A stretch of 64,000 nucleotides of DNA from positions 203,145 through 267,144 of the forward strand of contig JBBATH010000003.1 in assembly GCA_040398845.1 (NCBI GenBank), given 5' to 3'. A model generated the notes under the pieces. The model saw only the letters and a list, made by a program, of their open reading frames with translations, was not told the origin of the DNA and did not search any database. The stretch comes from WLND01 sp040398845. GTDB lineage: Bacteria > Actinomycetota > Actinomycetes > S36-B12. Within the stretch, counting starts at the first letter, position 1. Each line of letters begins with the position of its first letter. The translations under genes and the position numbers were made by a program. This document shows positions 1 to 9,684 of the stretch, piece by piece.

Positions 1-773
1 CGCCGCCACACCTCGGCGACCGCGGGCACATCGATGTCGTACTGGTAGAACTGCGGTTCGCTCATGGGCGCTGTCTCGGCGTCGGCGTCGCGTGCGTGCA
101 TCCCAGCATCGGCATGCTTGAGGATGTTCAGGCCCTCGGCGTACGCTGCCATCAGCCCGTACTCGATCCCGTTGTGGACCATTTTTACGAAGTGACCGGC
201 GCCGCTGGGGCCGCAGTGCAGCCAGCCACGCTCCTCTGGAGCGATATCGCCGGTGCGTCCGGGGGTGCGCTCCGCAGTCTGGAACCCGGGGCCGATGGTG
301 TCCCATAGCCCGGCCAGGCGCGTGACGGTCGCGTTAGGACCGCCAATCATGAGGCAGTACCCACGCTCGAGGCCCCACACACCTCCAGACGTCCCGACGT
401 CGAGGTAGTCGATGCCTGCGCCTGCGCTCGCCTGGCCCCTGCGGATGTCGTCGCGGTAGTAGGAGTTGCCGCCGTCGATGATGCAGTCGCCAGGGGACAG
501 GAGCGTGATCAGTTCGGTGACGACGGATTCGGTGATGTGGCCTGCGGGCACCATGACCCAGACGGTTCGTGGAGCGGGGAGCGCCCCGACGAGTTCCACG
601 AGGCTTGATGCGCCAGTCGCTCCATCGGCAACGAGATCAACGACGGCATCCGGGGCGCGGTCGAAGACCACGACATGGTGACCGTCGCGCATTGCCCGCC
701 TGGAGAGGTTGGCTCCCATGCGGCCAAGACCGACCATTCCGAGCGATATGCGTCCTTCGGCGAGCGTGGTCAC
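1..773 (-). CDS. gnd: 6-phosphogluconate dehydrogenase, short NAD-type, 3' end outside window
   Basis: Oxidative decarboxylation of 6-phosphogluconate to ribulose 5-phosphate in the pentose phosphate pathway, cytosolic. About 257 codons are visible and the frame stays open to the window edge, so the C-terminus is missing. The N-terminus has the Rossmann motif GLGRMG. Further in are DGGNSYYRDD, the substrate-loop motif TSGGVWGLERGYC and the catalytic K-x3-N (KMVHNGIEYGLM). The wording of these motifs fits the short (about 300 residue) decarboxylating class rather than the 470-residue E. coli type. The GTG at 773 is chosen because AGGAG lies 5 nt upstream. It is divergent from pgi, with 67 nt between the two starts, giving a sugar-phosphate gene pair. 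Confidence 0.9.
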   Translation of the reverse strand, partial: MTTLAEGRISLGMVGLGRMGANLSRRAMRDGHHVVVFDRAPDAVVDLVADGATGASSLVELVGALPAPRTVWVMVPAGHITESVVTELITLLSPGDCIIDGGNSYYRDDIRRGQASAGAGIDYLDVGTSGGVWGLERGYCLMIGGPNATVTRLAGLWDTIGPGFQTAERTPGRTGDIAPEERGWLHCGPSGAGHFVKMVHNGIEYGLMAAYAEGLNILKHADAGMHARDADAETAPMSEPQFYQYDIDVPAVAEVWR

Positions 774-840
774 GACGACTCCTGTTGCTTGATTGGGCCG
801 GGCTGGCTCCTGATAGGAACGCTAGTGGAAGGCTGCGGGC

Positions 841-2469
841 ATGACGAATGTGTTTGCTGCCGACCCGACTATCGCCCCTGCATGGGCGGAACTCGCCTTA
901 CTGCGCGATTCGAGCCGCACCGTGAGTGTGCGAGACCTGCTGGACGCTGACCCGTCGAGATGCGACAAATTCGCCGTCGCAGCTGCCGGCATCAACCTGG
1001 ACATGTCCCGCCAGCGGGTCGATTCGCACATCCTTGACGCCCTTGTGTCCCTAGCCGTCCAGCAACGAGTCCTTGAGCACCGCGATGCGATGCTCGCAGG
1101 AGAGCACGTGAACACCACGGAGGACAGGGCGGTGCTCCACACGGCACTTCGCCTGCCGCCGGGATCGTCACTGGTGACCGGCGGCCGCGATGTTGCCGCC
1201 GATGTCGCGGAGGTGCTCGGCCGGATGTCCTCGTGGGCCCAAGATGTGCGAACGGGCGAGTGGCGCGGATCGACAGGAGAGCGCATCACCGACGTTGTCA
1301 ACATCGGCATCGGGGGCTCGGACCTCGGCCCAGCGATGGCGTATCTGGCCCTACGCCATTACAGCGACCGCGCGATCAACTGCCACTTCGTCTCAAATGT
1401 CGACCCCACCGACCTCACCGAGGTCCTGCGGCCGCTCGACCCAGCGACAACACTGTTCATTATTGCCTCGAAGACCTTCACGACGCAGGAGACGATGACC
1501 AACGCCTCGGCTGCGCGTAACTGGGTCGTAGGCGCCCATGGTGAGGAGGCCGTGAGCCGTCATTTCGTCGCCGTTTCGACGAACGCCGAGCTCGTCACCG
1601 CGTTCGGCATCGACCCCGCACACATGTTCGGCTTCTGGGACTGGGTCGGCGGTCGTTATTCAATGGAGTCGGCCATCGGACTGTCAACGATGGTCGCGAT
1701 CGGTCCAGAGAACTTCAGATCGATGCTCGATGGATTCCACGCGATGGACGTCCATTTCGCGACTGCCGACCCGAGCGATAACCTGCCAATTCTTATGGGC
1801 CTCGTCGCTGTCTGGAATCGCGACTTCCTCGACATCCCGACGATCGCCGTGCTTCCGTATTCGCAGTACCTCGCAAGGTTCCCGGCCTACCTACAGCAGC
1901 TCACGATGGAGAGCAACGGCAAGAGCGTGCGCGCTGACGGCTCGCTATCCTCGTGCCCGACCGGGGCGATCGTGTGGGGTGAGCCCGGTACAAATGGCCA
2001 GCACTCGTTCTACCAGCTGCTCCACCAGGGCACGAGCACCGTTGCGTGTGATGTCATCGTCGTAACCCGGACCCCGAACCCGCTTGGTCGCCAGCAGGAC
2101 ATGCTCGTCGCGAATGCCCTCGCGCAGGCATCAGTGCTAGCACGCGGACGGACGGCTGATGAAGTACGTGGGGAAGGCACCCCCGAGGAGCTCGTCGCCC
2201 ATAAGGCCATGCCCGGCAACCGGCCCACCTCTGTCCTCATGATCGAGGAGCTCAACCCGTACACGCTCGGGGCCCTCGTCGCCCTTTACGAGCACAGCGT
2301 CTTTGTTCAGGGGGCCGTGTGGGGCATCAACTCATTCGACCAATGGGGGGTCGAGCTCGGCAAGAAGGTCGCGCTCGGGATCCTCGACGCTATCGAGACG
2401 GGCCAGCCAACATCGGTCAGCGACCCAGCATCGGCGCGTTCGATCGAACGGTATCTCACCCTCAGGTAG
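841..2469 (+). CDS. pgi: Glucose-6-phosphate isomerase
   Basis: Interconverts glucose 6-phosphate and fructose 6-phosphate in glycolysis and gluconeogenesis. The 542-residue length is typical of bacterial PGI. Visible signatures are IGIGGSDLGPAMAYLALR (phosphate-binding SIS domain), the MESNGKSVRADG stretch with the catalytic Glu, NGQHSFYQLLHQG with the catalytic His, and ELGKKVALGI near the C-terminus with the active-site Lys. The ATG at 841 follows a GGAAGG sequence about 9 nt upstream. Divergent from the 6-phosphogluconate dehydrogenase gene, so both branches from glucose 6-phosphate may be controlled from one 67-nt region. Confidence 0.96.
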   Translation: MTNVFAADPTIAPAWAELALLRDSSRTVSVRDLLDADPSRCDKFAVAAAGINLDMSRQRVDSHILDALVSLAVQQRVLEHRDAMLAGEHVNTTEDRAVLHTALRLPPGSSLVTGGRDVAADVAEVLGRMSSWAQDVRTGEWRGSTGERITDVVNIGIGGSDLGPAMAYLALRHYSDRAINCHFVSNVDPTDLTEVLRPLDPATTLFIIASKTFTTQETMTNASAARNWVVGAHGEEAVSRHFVAVSTNAELVTAFGIDPAHMFGFWDWVGGRYSMESAIGLSTMVAIGPENFRSMLDGFHAMDVHFATADPSDNLPILMGLVAVWNRDFLDIPTIAVLPYSQYLARFPAYLQQLTMESNGKSVRADGSLSSCPTGAIVWGEPGTNGQHSFYQLLHQGTSTVACDVIVVTRTPNPLGRQQDMLVANALAQASVLARGRTADEVRGEGTPEELVAHKAMPGNRPTSVLMIEELNPYTLGALVALYEHSVFVQGAVWGINSFDQWGVELGKKVALGILDAIETGQPTSVSDPASARSIERYLTLR

Positions 2470-2598
2470 CGCCGACGTTGTCGTGCTGGAAGCCGCAGTT
2501 CGCAAGGGACGCATAGCGCTTATTGCTACGGCACTCATGGTCCGGTGCGTGAGCAGCACGTGGCCGCAGGCGGGCCAGTACGACTTTCTTCACCGGGA

Positions 2599-3447
2599 TT
2601 ACGTGTCGTCTGCGCGTCGACGCAGGTAGCGCTCGAATTCGCGGGCGATGGCTTCGCCACTCGCCTCGGGGAGGTCAGCTGTGTCGCGGGCCTCTTCAAG
2701 TTGATGCACGTAGTCAGCGACCTCATCGTCCTCTGACGCGAGCTCATCGACGCCCGTCTCCCAGGCTCGCGACTCCTCGACGAGGTCGCCAAGAGGTACC
2801 GGAACGTCGAGCAGGTCCTCGACCCGACGGATGAGCGCCAGGGTGGCCTTTGGGCAGGGTGGCTGTGCGACGTAGTGGGGGACCGAGGCCCATAGTGAGA
2901 CGGCCGGGATACCGAACTGTCCGCAGGCATCCTGGATGACGCCGACGATTCCGGTCGGGCCTTCATATTGGGGCGTCTCAAGGTTCATCGACGCGATGAG
3001 TGCGAGGTCGGTGGTGGTGCCGATGACCGGAACGGGCCGAGTATGCGGAGTGTCGGAGAGCAGGGCCCCGAGGGTGATGACCATTCGGACATCGAGTTCG
3101 GCGGCGAGGCCGAGGATCTCGCGAACGAACTGCTGCCACTTCATGTTCGGTTCGATGCCTTGGACAAGCACGATGTCGCGTGGGTAGAGCGGTACTCGCG
3201 CTATGTAGAGCCTAGTGCTCGGCCAAGTGAGCTGCCGTGTTCCATCCTCGCTGATCGCGATGTTCGGTCGATTCACCTGATAGTCGTAGTACTCCTCGGC
3301 GTCGAGATCGACAAGCGGCTGGGCATCCCAGATATCTCGGAGATGGGCGATGGCCCCTGAGGCCGCCTCGCCAGCGTCGTTCCAGCCCTCGAAGGCCGCG
3401 ATGAGGACGGGATCGACGAGTCCGGGCAGGTCATCGACCTCGATCAA
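2599..3447 (-). CDS. PAC2 family protein
   Basis: 282 residues matching the actinobacterial PAC2 family (archaeal/eukaryotic proteasome assembly chaperone 2 fold). Recognisable features are the N-terminal PVLIAAFEGWNDAGEAA, the central VLVQGIEPNMKWQQFV and MVITLGALLSDTPHTRP, and GIPAVSLWASVPHYVAQPPCPKA. The C-terminal 60 residues are acidic and charged. Family members are thought to assist proteasome or other complex assembly, but a direct role is not established in bacteria. The M. tuberculosis homologue Rv2125 sits next to metH, as here. It overlaps the upstream hydrolase by 4 nt (ATGA), so the two are translationally coupled. Confidence 0.85.
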   Translation of the reverse strand: MIEVDDLPGLVDPVLIAAFEGWNDAGEAASGAIAHLRDIWDAQPLVDLDAEEYYDYQVNRPNIAISEDGTRQLTWPSTRLYIARVPLYPRDIVLVQGIEPNMKWQQFVREILGLAAELDVRMVITLGALLSDTPHTRPVPVIGTTTDLALIASMNLETPQYEGPTGIVGVIQDACGQFGIPAVSLWASVPHYVAQPPCPKATLALIRRVEDLLDVPVPLGDLVEESRAWETGVDELASEDDEVADYVHQLEEARDTADLPEASGEAIAREFERYLRRRADDT

Positions 3448-4367
3448 GCGCTGACTCCCAATGTGTCGGTGACGCCTGGCAGTTGACTGCCTCGCGCGAG
3501 CTTGCCCGAGGTGGATTCTACGAGATTATCGATAAGTCCTGCGACGAGCGCCGGCCATTGCAATGGGACGTCATGCAAGGCTCCATGCCAACGCTGGACA
3601 AGCGCGTGCGACATCCGCTGTGCCCGCTCGATGACTCGCAGTCGTGACTCGTCGGACTGCACCCCGTGCGGCTCGCAGAAGATCGCCCACAGAGGTAGGC
3701 GGACGCTCTCGGCATCAGGCCATGGGTCGTAGTCAAGAAGTCCTGAAAGCACGGACATGTGGCGATCGACGCCGATCACGGTGCGTGCCGTGCCATCAGG
3801 ATGAACCAAGTAGGTGGGGACGAGGGCCTCCTGCGCCTCAGCTGACCAAGCCTCGCCCATACCGCGGGCCAGGATCATCCAGATCTCGTCGATCGCAATG
3901 CCAAGCTCCGGTGGCCGGAGGCGCTCCAACAGAGCTTCGCGAATTGCCGGGTCTGAGCCCGGCAGGCGAGGGGCACTCGGTGTCGAGAGCCCGCCGTCGA
4001 TAAGGCAGCAGGACTCGACGAGGTCCGGTGCAGCGGCAGCGACACGCAGTGCGACGGCACCGCCCCACGAGTGTCCGACGACGTGGATACTCGGGTAGGC
4101 AAGCAACTCCGCAAGTTCGATAACGTCGCGGGCACACCGGTCGACCGAGTAGTCGGCTCGCGGCCCGGCGGTCGACACCCCATGACCGCGTTGATCGATC
4201 GTGACGACGGGTGCGTAGCGCATCCGCGCGACCACGGGGTCCCAGAAACGGCGCTGCTGCGAAAGGCCATGTAGGAGAACCACCGGGGCGCCAGTCGCAC
4301 CCGCAGGCGCGTGGACTGACGCAGTGCTCACGAGTCCGTCGGAGGTCCTGAGCGTCACATCCGTCAT
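3444..4367 (-). CDS. Alpha/beta hydrolase
   Basis: 307 residues with the alpha/beta hydrolase fold: oxyanion-hole motif LLHGLS near residue 33, DQRGHG at 59-63, and the nucleophile elbow GHSWGG with Ser100. A C-terminal GALHDVPLQWP supplies the likely catalytic His. The substrate cannot be inferred. The start at 4367 gives a conventional N-terminus (MTDVTLRTSDGLVSTAS). Transcribed with the PAC2 gene through a 4-nt overlap and divergent from metH. No signal peptide is visible, so it is probably cytosolic. Confidence 0.8.
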   Translation of the reverse strand: MTDVTLRTSDGLVSTASVHAPAGATGAPVVLLHGLSQQRRFWDPVVARMRYAPVVTIDQRGHGVSTAGPRADYSVDRCARDVIELAELLAYPSIHVVGHSWGGAVALRVAAAAPDLVESCCLIDGGLSTPSAPRLPGSDPAIREALLERLRPPELGIAIDEIWMILARGMGEAWSAEAQEALVPTYLVHPDGTARTVIGVDRHMSVLSGLLDYDPWPDAESVRLPLWAIFCEPHGVQSDESRLRVIERAQRMSHALVQRWHGALHDVPLQWPALVAGLIDNLVESTSGKLARGSQLPGVTDTLGVSA

Positions 4368-4486
4368 CGTGCGTGCCTTGTCGAGGGGTGGGCCGATTCT
4401 GTGCTCGATTGCTTACGCCGTGTCACGTGCTTCACGCTATCGCGTGAGCGGGCGGCGCGTGACTCCCTCGGTAGACTTGCGCCACT

Positions 4487-7400
4487 ATGACCCTCCAGAC
4501 TACGTCGCTCCGCACGGCCCTTTCCACCCGAGTCGTGGTGGCCGATGGCGCGATGGGCACGATGCTCCAGGCCGCTGATCCGTCCCTCGACGACTTCGAG
4601 GGGTACGAGGGCTGCAATGAGATCCTCAACATCACGAGGCCCGACATCGTCGCGTCCGTGCACGATGCCTACTTCGAGGTCGGAGTCGACTGCGTCGAAA
4701 CGAACACCTTCGGTGCGAACTTCGCGAACCTCGCCGAGTACGACATTGAGGACCGCATCTACGAACTCGCACGCGCCGGTGCCGTCATCGCCCGCACTTC
4801 GGCCGATGCTTGGTCGACGCCCGAGCACCCGCGGTGGGTGCTCGGATCGGTCGGTCCCGGGACGAAACTGCCCTCGCTCGGCCACGCCCCCTTCGCACAC
4901 CTGCGCGATGCCTACGAAATCCAGGTCGCCGGCATGATTGAGGGGGGCGTCGATGCCATCCTCATCGAGACCGCCCAGGACCTCCTCCAGGCGAAGGCAG
5001 CCCTCCTCGGTGCGCGACGGGCACTCTCCGCATCCGGCGCCGACCTGCCGCTCATCGCGCAGGTGACCGTCGAGACGACCGGCACCATGCTCCTCGGAAC
5101 CGAGATTGGTGCGGCGCTCACGGCGCTCGAGCCGCTCGGAATCGACATGATTGGTCTCAATTGCGCAACTGGGCCGAGCGAGATGAGCGAGCATCTGCGC
5201 ACCCTCTCGCGCACCGCGCGCATCGGCATATCCGCGATGCCGAACGCCGGCCTTCCGATCCTCACATCCCACGGCGCCTACTACCCACTCAGCGCCGAAG
5301 AGCTCGCCGACGCGCACGAGGCCTTTGTCCGCGACTATGGCCTTGGCCTCGTCGGCGGCTGCTGCGGCACCACGCCGGCACACCTGAAGGCGGTCGTTGA
5401 CCGGATTCGCGGCCGGGAGATTTCGCCACGCTTCCCGCAGTCGGACGCCTCTGCCGCCTCGCTCTACCAAGCGGTGCCGTTCCGGCAGGACACCACGTAC
5501 CTGTCGATTGGCGAGCGCACGAACGCGAACGGCTCGCGGGCCTTCCGTGACGCCATGCTTGAGCAGCGCTGGGATGACTGCGTCGAAATCGCTCGCGCGC
5601 AGATACGCGACGGCTCTCACCTGCTCGACGTGTGCATCGACTACGTGGGCCGCGATGGCGTGAACGACATGAAGGAGATCGCGAGTCGGTTCGCGACCGC
5701 ATCCACCCTCCCGCTCGTCCTCGACTCCACCGAGCCGGCAGTCCTCCAGGCGGGCCTAGAAATGCTCGGCGGGCGTGCTGTGATCAACTCGGTCAACTAC
5801 GAGGACGGCGATGGTCCCGAGTCGCGTTTTGCGCGAATCATGGCGCTCGTGCAGGAGCACGGTGCAGCAGTCGTCGCGCTCACGATCGACGAGGAGGGCC
5901 AGGCCCGCACCGCGGAGTGGAAGGTGCGGGTCGCTGACCGACTCATCCGCGACCTCACGACGAACTACGGGATGAAGGTCGAGGACATCCTCGTCGACAC
6001 CCTCACCTTTCCAATCGCTACCGGTCAGGAGGAGACGAGGCGGGACGGCATCGAGACCATCGAGGCGATCCGGCAGCTCAAGGCCCTGCACCCGACCGTC
6101 CAGACCACTCTCGGGCTGTCGAATGTGTCGTTCGGGCTCAACCCGGCCGCCCGTCAGGTGCTCAACTCGGTGTTTCTCCATGAGTGCGTTCAGGCGGGCC
6201 TTGACTCCGCGATCGTCCACGCATCGAAGATCCTGCCAATGAGTCGCATCCCCGACGAGCAGCGCGAGGTTGCTCTCGACCTTGTCTACGACCGTCGCCG
6301 GCTCAATGCCGAGGGGTTCGTCGAATACGACCCCCTTCAGGTGTATCTCCAACTCTTCGAGGGCGTCGAAGCGAAATCCCTGTCGGCGACCCGCGCCGAG
6401 GAGCTCGCTGGTCTCCCGCTGTTCGACCGGCTTGAGCGTCGGATCATCGACGGCGAGCGACAGGGCCTCGAGGCTGATCTTGACGAAGCGCTGAGCGAGA
6501 AACCAGCGCTCGCAATCGTGAACGACACTCTGCTGTCAGGTATGAAGGTCGTCGGTGATCTCTTCGGCTCGGGTCAGATGCAGTTGCCGTTCGTCCTGCA
6601 AAGTGCCGAGGTCATGAAGACCGCCGTCGCCTACCTCGAACCACATATGGAGCGAACCGACGAGGCTGGCAAGGGCACCATGGTGCTCGCAACTGTGAAG
6701 GGCGATGTCCACGACATCGGCAAGAACCTTGTCGACATTATCCTGAGTAACAACGGCTACACCGTCGTGAACATCGGCATCAAGCAGCCAATCTCCGCGA
6801 TCATCGAGGCGGCGGAGAGCAGCAATGCCGACGCCATCGGCATGAGTGGCCTCCTTGTGAAGAGCACGGTGATCATGAAGGAGAACCTCGAGGAGCTCAA
6901 CACCCGAGGGATTGCCGAGCGGTATCCCGTACTCCTCGGTGGGGCGGCGCTCACCCGTGCCTTCGTCGAGCAGGACCTTGCAGACATTTACGACGGTGAT
7001 GTCCGATACGCACGCGATGCATTCGAGGGCTTGCGGCTCATGGACACCGTCATGGCTATCAAGAGGGGCGAGCCCGGGGCGGTGTTGCCGGAACGCAGAG
7101 CCCGCCGCGTGAAATCGGTCGCGGCAACTCTGGCCGTCACTGAGCCGCAACATATGCCGGCGCGCTCTGATGTCGCCCATAATGTTTCGGTGCCCACGGC
7201 GCCATTTCTTGGCGAGCGGGTCGTGAGGGGAATCTCCCTCGCCGAGTACACGCCCTATCTCGACGAGCGGGCACTGTTCCTTGGCCAGTGGGGCCTGAAG
7301 CCGACTCGCGGCGACGGCGCGTCGTACGAGCAGCTCGTCGAGGAACAGGGGCGTCCACGCCTTCGAATGTGGCTCGACCGGATCCACACCGAGGGACTCA

Positions 7401-7996
7401 TCGAGCCCGCAGTCGTGTACGGCTACTTCCCCTGCCACTCTGACGGAGACGACCTCGTCATTGAATGGCATGACGGGCCAGATGTCGGCCAGGAGCGGGC
7501 GCGCTTCCCCTTCCCGCGTCAGCGGCGAGACCGGCATCTGTGTCTCGCCGACTTCTTCCGCGCCAAGGACTCGGGTGAGCCCGACGTAGTAGCGTTCACG
7601 ATCGTCACGATGGGCCAAGCGGCATCTGAGGCTACCGCGAAGCTGTTCGAGGCTGACGCCTACCGCGACTATCTCGAGCTGCACGGACTCTCGGTGCAAC
7701 TCACCGAGGCCCTCGCCGAGTACTGGCATGCGCGGGTCCGCGAAGAACTCGGGCTCGGACTCGAGGACAACCCCGACATGGAGGCACTCATCGCCAAGCA
7801 GGGCTACCGCGGCTCGAGGTACTCATTCGGCTACCCCGCCTGCCCCGACCTCGAGCAGCAGAGAATGCTGTGCGACCTACTGCGCCCGGAGCGGATCGGG
7901 GTCGAGCTGTCCGAGGAGTTCCAACTGCATCCGGAGCAGTCGACGAGCGCGATCATCGTCCATCACCCGGAGGCAAAGTATTTCAACGCCGGCTGA
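4487..7996 (+). CDS. metH: Cobalamin-dependent methionine synthase
   Basis: Transfers the methyl group of 5-methyltetrahydrofolate to homocysteine through cob(I)alamin. All modules are present in 1169 residues. The homocysteine-binding barrel has zinc ligands Cys226, Cys292 and Cys293 (LNCATG, GGCCGTT). The pterin-binding barrel starts near residue 335 (SIGERTNANGSRAF). The helical cap and B12-binding domain contain the DxHxxG motif with axial ligand His742 (DVHDIGKN). The SAM-dependent reactivation domain occupies about 920-1169. There is no Shine-Dalgarno. A TAGACT box lies 9 nt before the ATG, so the message is probably leaderless or nearly so. The 119-nt upstream gap is too short for, and lacks the motifs of, a cobalamin riboswitch. 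Confidence 0.97.
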   Translation: MTLQTTSLRTALSTRVVVADGAMGTMLQAADPSLDDFEGYEGCNEILNITRPDIVASVHDAYFEVGVDCVETNTFGANFANLAEYDIEDRIYELARAGAVIARTSADAWSTPEHPRWVLGSVGPGTKLPSLGHAPFAHLRDAYEIQVAGMIEGGVDAILIETAQDLLQAKAALLGARRALSASGADLPLIAQVTVETTGTMLLGTEIGAALTALEPLGIDMIGLNCATGPSEMSEHLRTLSRTARIGISAMPNAGLPILTSHGAYYPLSAEELADAHEAFVRDYGLGLVGGCCGTTPAHLKAVVDRIRGREISPRFPQSDASAASLYQAVPFRQDTTYLSIGERTNANGSRAFRDAMLEQRWDDCVEIARAQIRDGSHLLDVCIDYVGRDGVNDMKEIASRFATASTLPLVLDSTEPAVLQAGLEMLGGRAVINSVNYEDGDGPESRFARIMALVQEHGAAVVALTIDEEGQARTAEWKVRVADRLIRDLTTNYGMKVEDILVDTLTFPIATGQEETRRDGIETIEAIRQLKALHPTVQTTLGLSNVSFGLNPAARQVLNSVFLHECVQAGLDSAIVHASKILPMSRIPDEQREVALDLVYDRRRLNAEGFVEYDPLQVYLQLFEGVEAKSLSATRAEELAGLPLFDRLERRIIDGERQGLEADLDEALSEKPALAIVNDTLLSGMKVVGDLFGSGQMQLPFVLQSAEVMKTAVAYLEPHMERTDEAGKGTMVLATVKGDVHDIGKNLVDIILSNNGYTVVNIGIKQPISAIIEAAESSNADAIGMSGLLVKSTVIMKENLEELNTRGIAERYPVLLGGAALTRAFVEQDLADIYDGDVRYARDAFEGLRLMDTVMAIKRGEPGAVLPERRARRVKSVAATLAVTEPQHMPARSDVAHNVSVPTAPFLGERVVRGISLAEYTPYLDERALFLGQWGLKPTRGDGASYEQLVEEQGRPRLRMWLDRIHTEGLIEPAVVYGYFPCHSDGDDLVIEWHDGPDVGQERARFPFPRQRRDRHLCLADFFRAKDSGEPDVVAFTIVTMGQAASEATAKLFEADAYRDYLELHGLSVQLTEALAEYWHARVREELGLGLEDNPDMEALIAKQGYRGSRYSFGYPACPDLEQQRMLCDLLRPERIGVELSEEFQLHPEQSTSAIIVHHPEAKYFNAG

Positions 7997-8000
7997 GGGT

Positions 8001-8717
8001 GTGTCAACGTTCGATGCGCAATCGGCACTGCCAGCGGCGGTGCTGTTCGATATGGACGGCACCCTCGTCGACACCGAGCACCTCTGGTTGCGAGCCGAAC
8101 TCCTCACGATGCTGCGGCTCGGCGGTGATTGGACTCCCGTTGACCAGCAGCACTGCCTTGGGGGTCCACTTGAGCGGGTTGTCGAATACATGGCCGGCAA
8201 GGGCGCCCCAGAGATCGTCAGCGCACTTACGGAGCAGGGTGTGGGGGAACTCCTTATCTCGACGATGGAGGGGCTTCTCTTGGCGGAGCAGATCTCATGG
8301 CAGCCCGGCGCGAGGGCCCTCGTGTGCGAGGTGGTCGACCTCGGAATACCGACCGGCCTCGTCACAGCGTCATGGCGACGCCTTATTGATGCCGTCCACG
8401 CGAGCATTGCCGGCGACCTCGGATTCGAGCCGTTCACGGTGATCATCGGCGGTGACGAGGTAACGCAGGGCAAGCCGCACCCGGCCCCCTACCTACAGGC
8501 GGCAGCGCGGCTGGGGTTCGCGCCGGCGGACTGTCTGGTCATCGAGGATTCACCGACCGGGGTGGCATCGGGACTTGCTGCCGGCTGCCAGGTTGTGGCT
8601 GTGCCGCACCTCGCACCGGTCGCGGCTGCCGAGCGGCTCACCGTCATCAATGGACTGGACGGCTGGTCGGTCGAGAGCCTTTGGCAGGCGGCGATCACTC
8701 CTGCGGCTCAGCGCTAG
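8001..8717 (+). CDS. HAD-superfamily hydrolase, phosphoglycolate phosphatase-like
   Basis: 238 residues. The family motifs are visible: motif I FDMDGTLVDTEHLW near residue 15, motif II VTAS, a motif III Lys in GKPHPAPYL, and motif IV VIEDSPTGVASGLAAG. This is the subclass I cap type typical of phosphoglycolate/beta-phosphoglucomutase-like phosphatases, and the substrate is unknown. The GTG at 8001 lies 4 nt after the metH stop and GAGGG is close upstream, so it is probably cotranscribed with metH. Its 3' end overlaps the convergent RecB-family nuclease by 23 nt. Confidence 0.85.
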   Translation: MSTFDAQSALPAAVLFDMDGTLVDTEHLWLRAELLTMLRLGGDWTPVDQQHCLGGPLERVVEYMAGKGAPEIVSALTEQGVGELLISTMEGLLLAEQISWQPGARALVCEVVDLGIPTGLVTASWRRLIDAVHASIAGDLGFEPFTVIIGGDEVTQGKPHPAPYLQAAARLGFAPADCLVIEDSPTGVASGLAAGCQVVAVPHLAPVAAAERLTVINGLDGWSVESLWQAAITPAAQR

Positions 8718-9630
8718 CCACTCGCTCGAATGGCGAATCGATCCGCGACGCGGGCGATATCCACAACTCAGGAGACGGCATCGGGGGGAGTACCCCGCCC
8801 CAGGCCGGGCACGAAGACTGATGGGCACACCAGTCGCACAGCCTCGACGTGGTCGGGGCGAAATCCCCCGACCGAGCTGCCTTATTGATCGCTTCCCGGA
8901 GGGCGAGGATCTTTCGCTCCGTCGACACCAAATCCTGCTCAGTCGGCTCGTAGTGAAGGACCTCGCTACTGCCGAGGTACATAAGCTGCAGCCTGCGGGG
9001 GATGTCGCCGGTCATGCGCCACCACGCGAGGGCGTAGAACCGCATCTGGAACATGGCCTTTGCCTCATATCGTGAGCCAGGAGCCCTACCGGTCTTGTAG
9101 TCGACGATCCGGATCTCCCCGGCCGGCGAGCGGTCGATGCGGTCAACGAAACCGCGGATCGTAAAGGCGTCGGCAATCTCGACGGAAACGGCGAACTCCC
9201 GCGCATAGGGCTCGAGGCGGTTCGGGTCCTCGAGCGCGAAGTAGGTGTCGAGGATGGGGAGGGCACTCGCAAGTACTCGGTCGGCAACCTCGGCAGGATC
9301 AGCAGTGCCATCTAGGCCGAGCTCCGACCGGAGTACCCGCGCCGATTCCTCATCGTTCGAAGCAAGTTCGAGCCAAGCCTGGGTGAACAGTGCCCGGGTC
9401 TGTGCCACGGTTCGGTCACCGGCGGGGAGGTCGAAGAGATGCTCGAGCGCGGTATGGACGAGCGTGCCCCGAAGAGCGGCAGGGGAGGAGGGCTCGGGGA
9501 GTCGGTCGATAGTGCGGAACCGGAAGAGCAGTGGACAGGTAAGAAAGTCATTGGCCCGGGATGGCGACAGCGAACCAGGGAATGCTGCGAAGGGATCGAG
9601 TGCTGTCGCGTCAACGTTCACGTTCGTCAC
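8695..9630 (-). CDS. RecB-family (PD-(D/E)XK) nuclease
   Basis: 311 residues resembling the C-terminal nuclease domain of RecB/AddB and Cas4-type enzymes. Motifs are LSPSRANDFLTCPLLFRFR near the N-terminus, GTLVHTALEHLF, the metal-binding core IRGFVDRIDR...IRIVDYKTG, and a C-terminal cysteine set (CDWC plus SSCPAW) that, with the N-terminal Cys, could hold a 4Fe-4S cluster. The M. tuberculosis neighbour of trmI, Rv2119, is of this family. The drawn start is the GTG at 9630. The GTG at 9621 is an equally good candidate, because a TAGGGT box ends 7 nt before it, the leaderless pattern seen elsewhere in the window. Likely role is DNA processing or repair. Confidence 0.85.
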   Translation of the reverse strand: MTNVNVDATALDPFAAFPGSLSPSRANDFLTCPLLFRFRTIDRLPEPSSPAALRGTLVHTALEHLFDLPAGDRTVAQTRALFTQAWLELASNDEESARVLRSELGLDGTADPAEVADRVLASALPILDTYFALEDPNRLEPYAREFAVSVEIADAFTIRGFVDRIDRSPAGEIRIVDYKTGRAPGSRYEAKAMFQMRFYALAWWRMTGDIPRRLQLMYLGSSEVLHYEPTEQDLVSTERKILALREAINKAARSGDFAPTTSRLCDWCAHQSSCPAWGGVLPPMPSPELWISPASRIDSPFERVASAEPQE

Positions 9631-9684
9631 CCTAGGACAACGGTGCGACGATCGGACTCGGACGGACGGACTACTGTTCTACAA

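Noticed and set aside
4368..4486. Cobalamin or SAM/SAH riboswitch upstream of metH
   Set aside because: Only 119 nt are available, no B12-box or SAM/SAH core motif is visible, and the -10 box lies 9 nt before the ATG, leaving no leader.
4364..5620. 418-residue open frame on the minus strand opposite metH
   Set aside because: Composition is Arg/Glu/Gly-rich without any domain, and it lies wholly against a convincing metH. Shadow frame of high-G+C codon bias.
6536..7729. 397-residue open frame antisense to the 3' half of metH
   Set aside because: No recognisable domain, and it mirrors the third-position G+C bias of metH.
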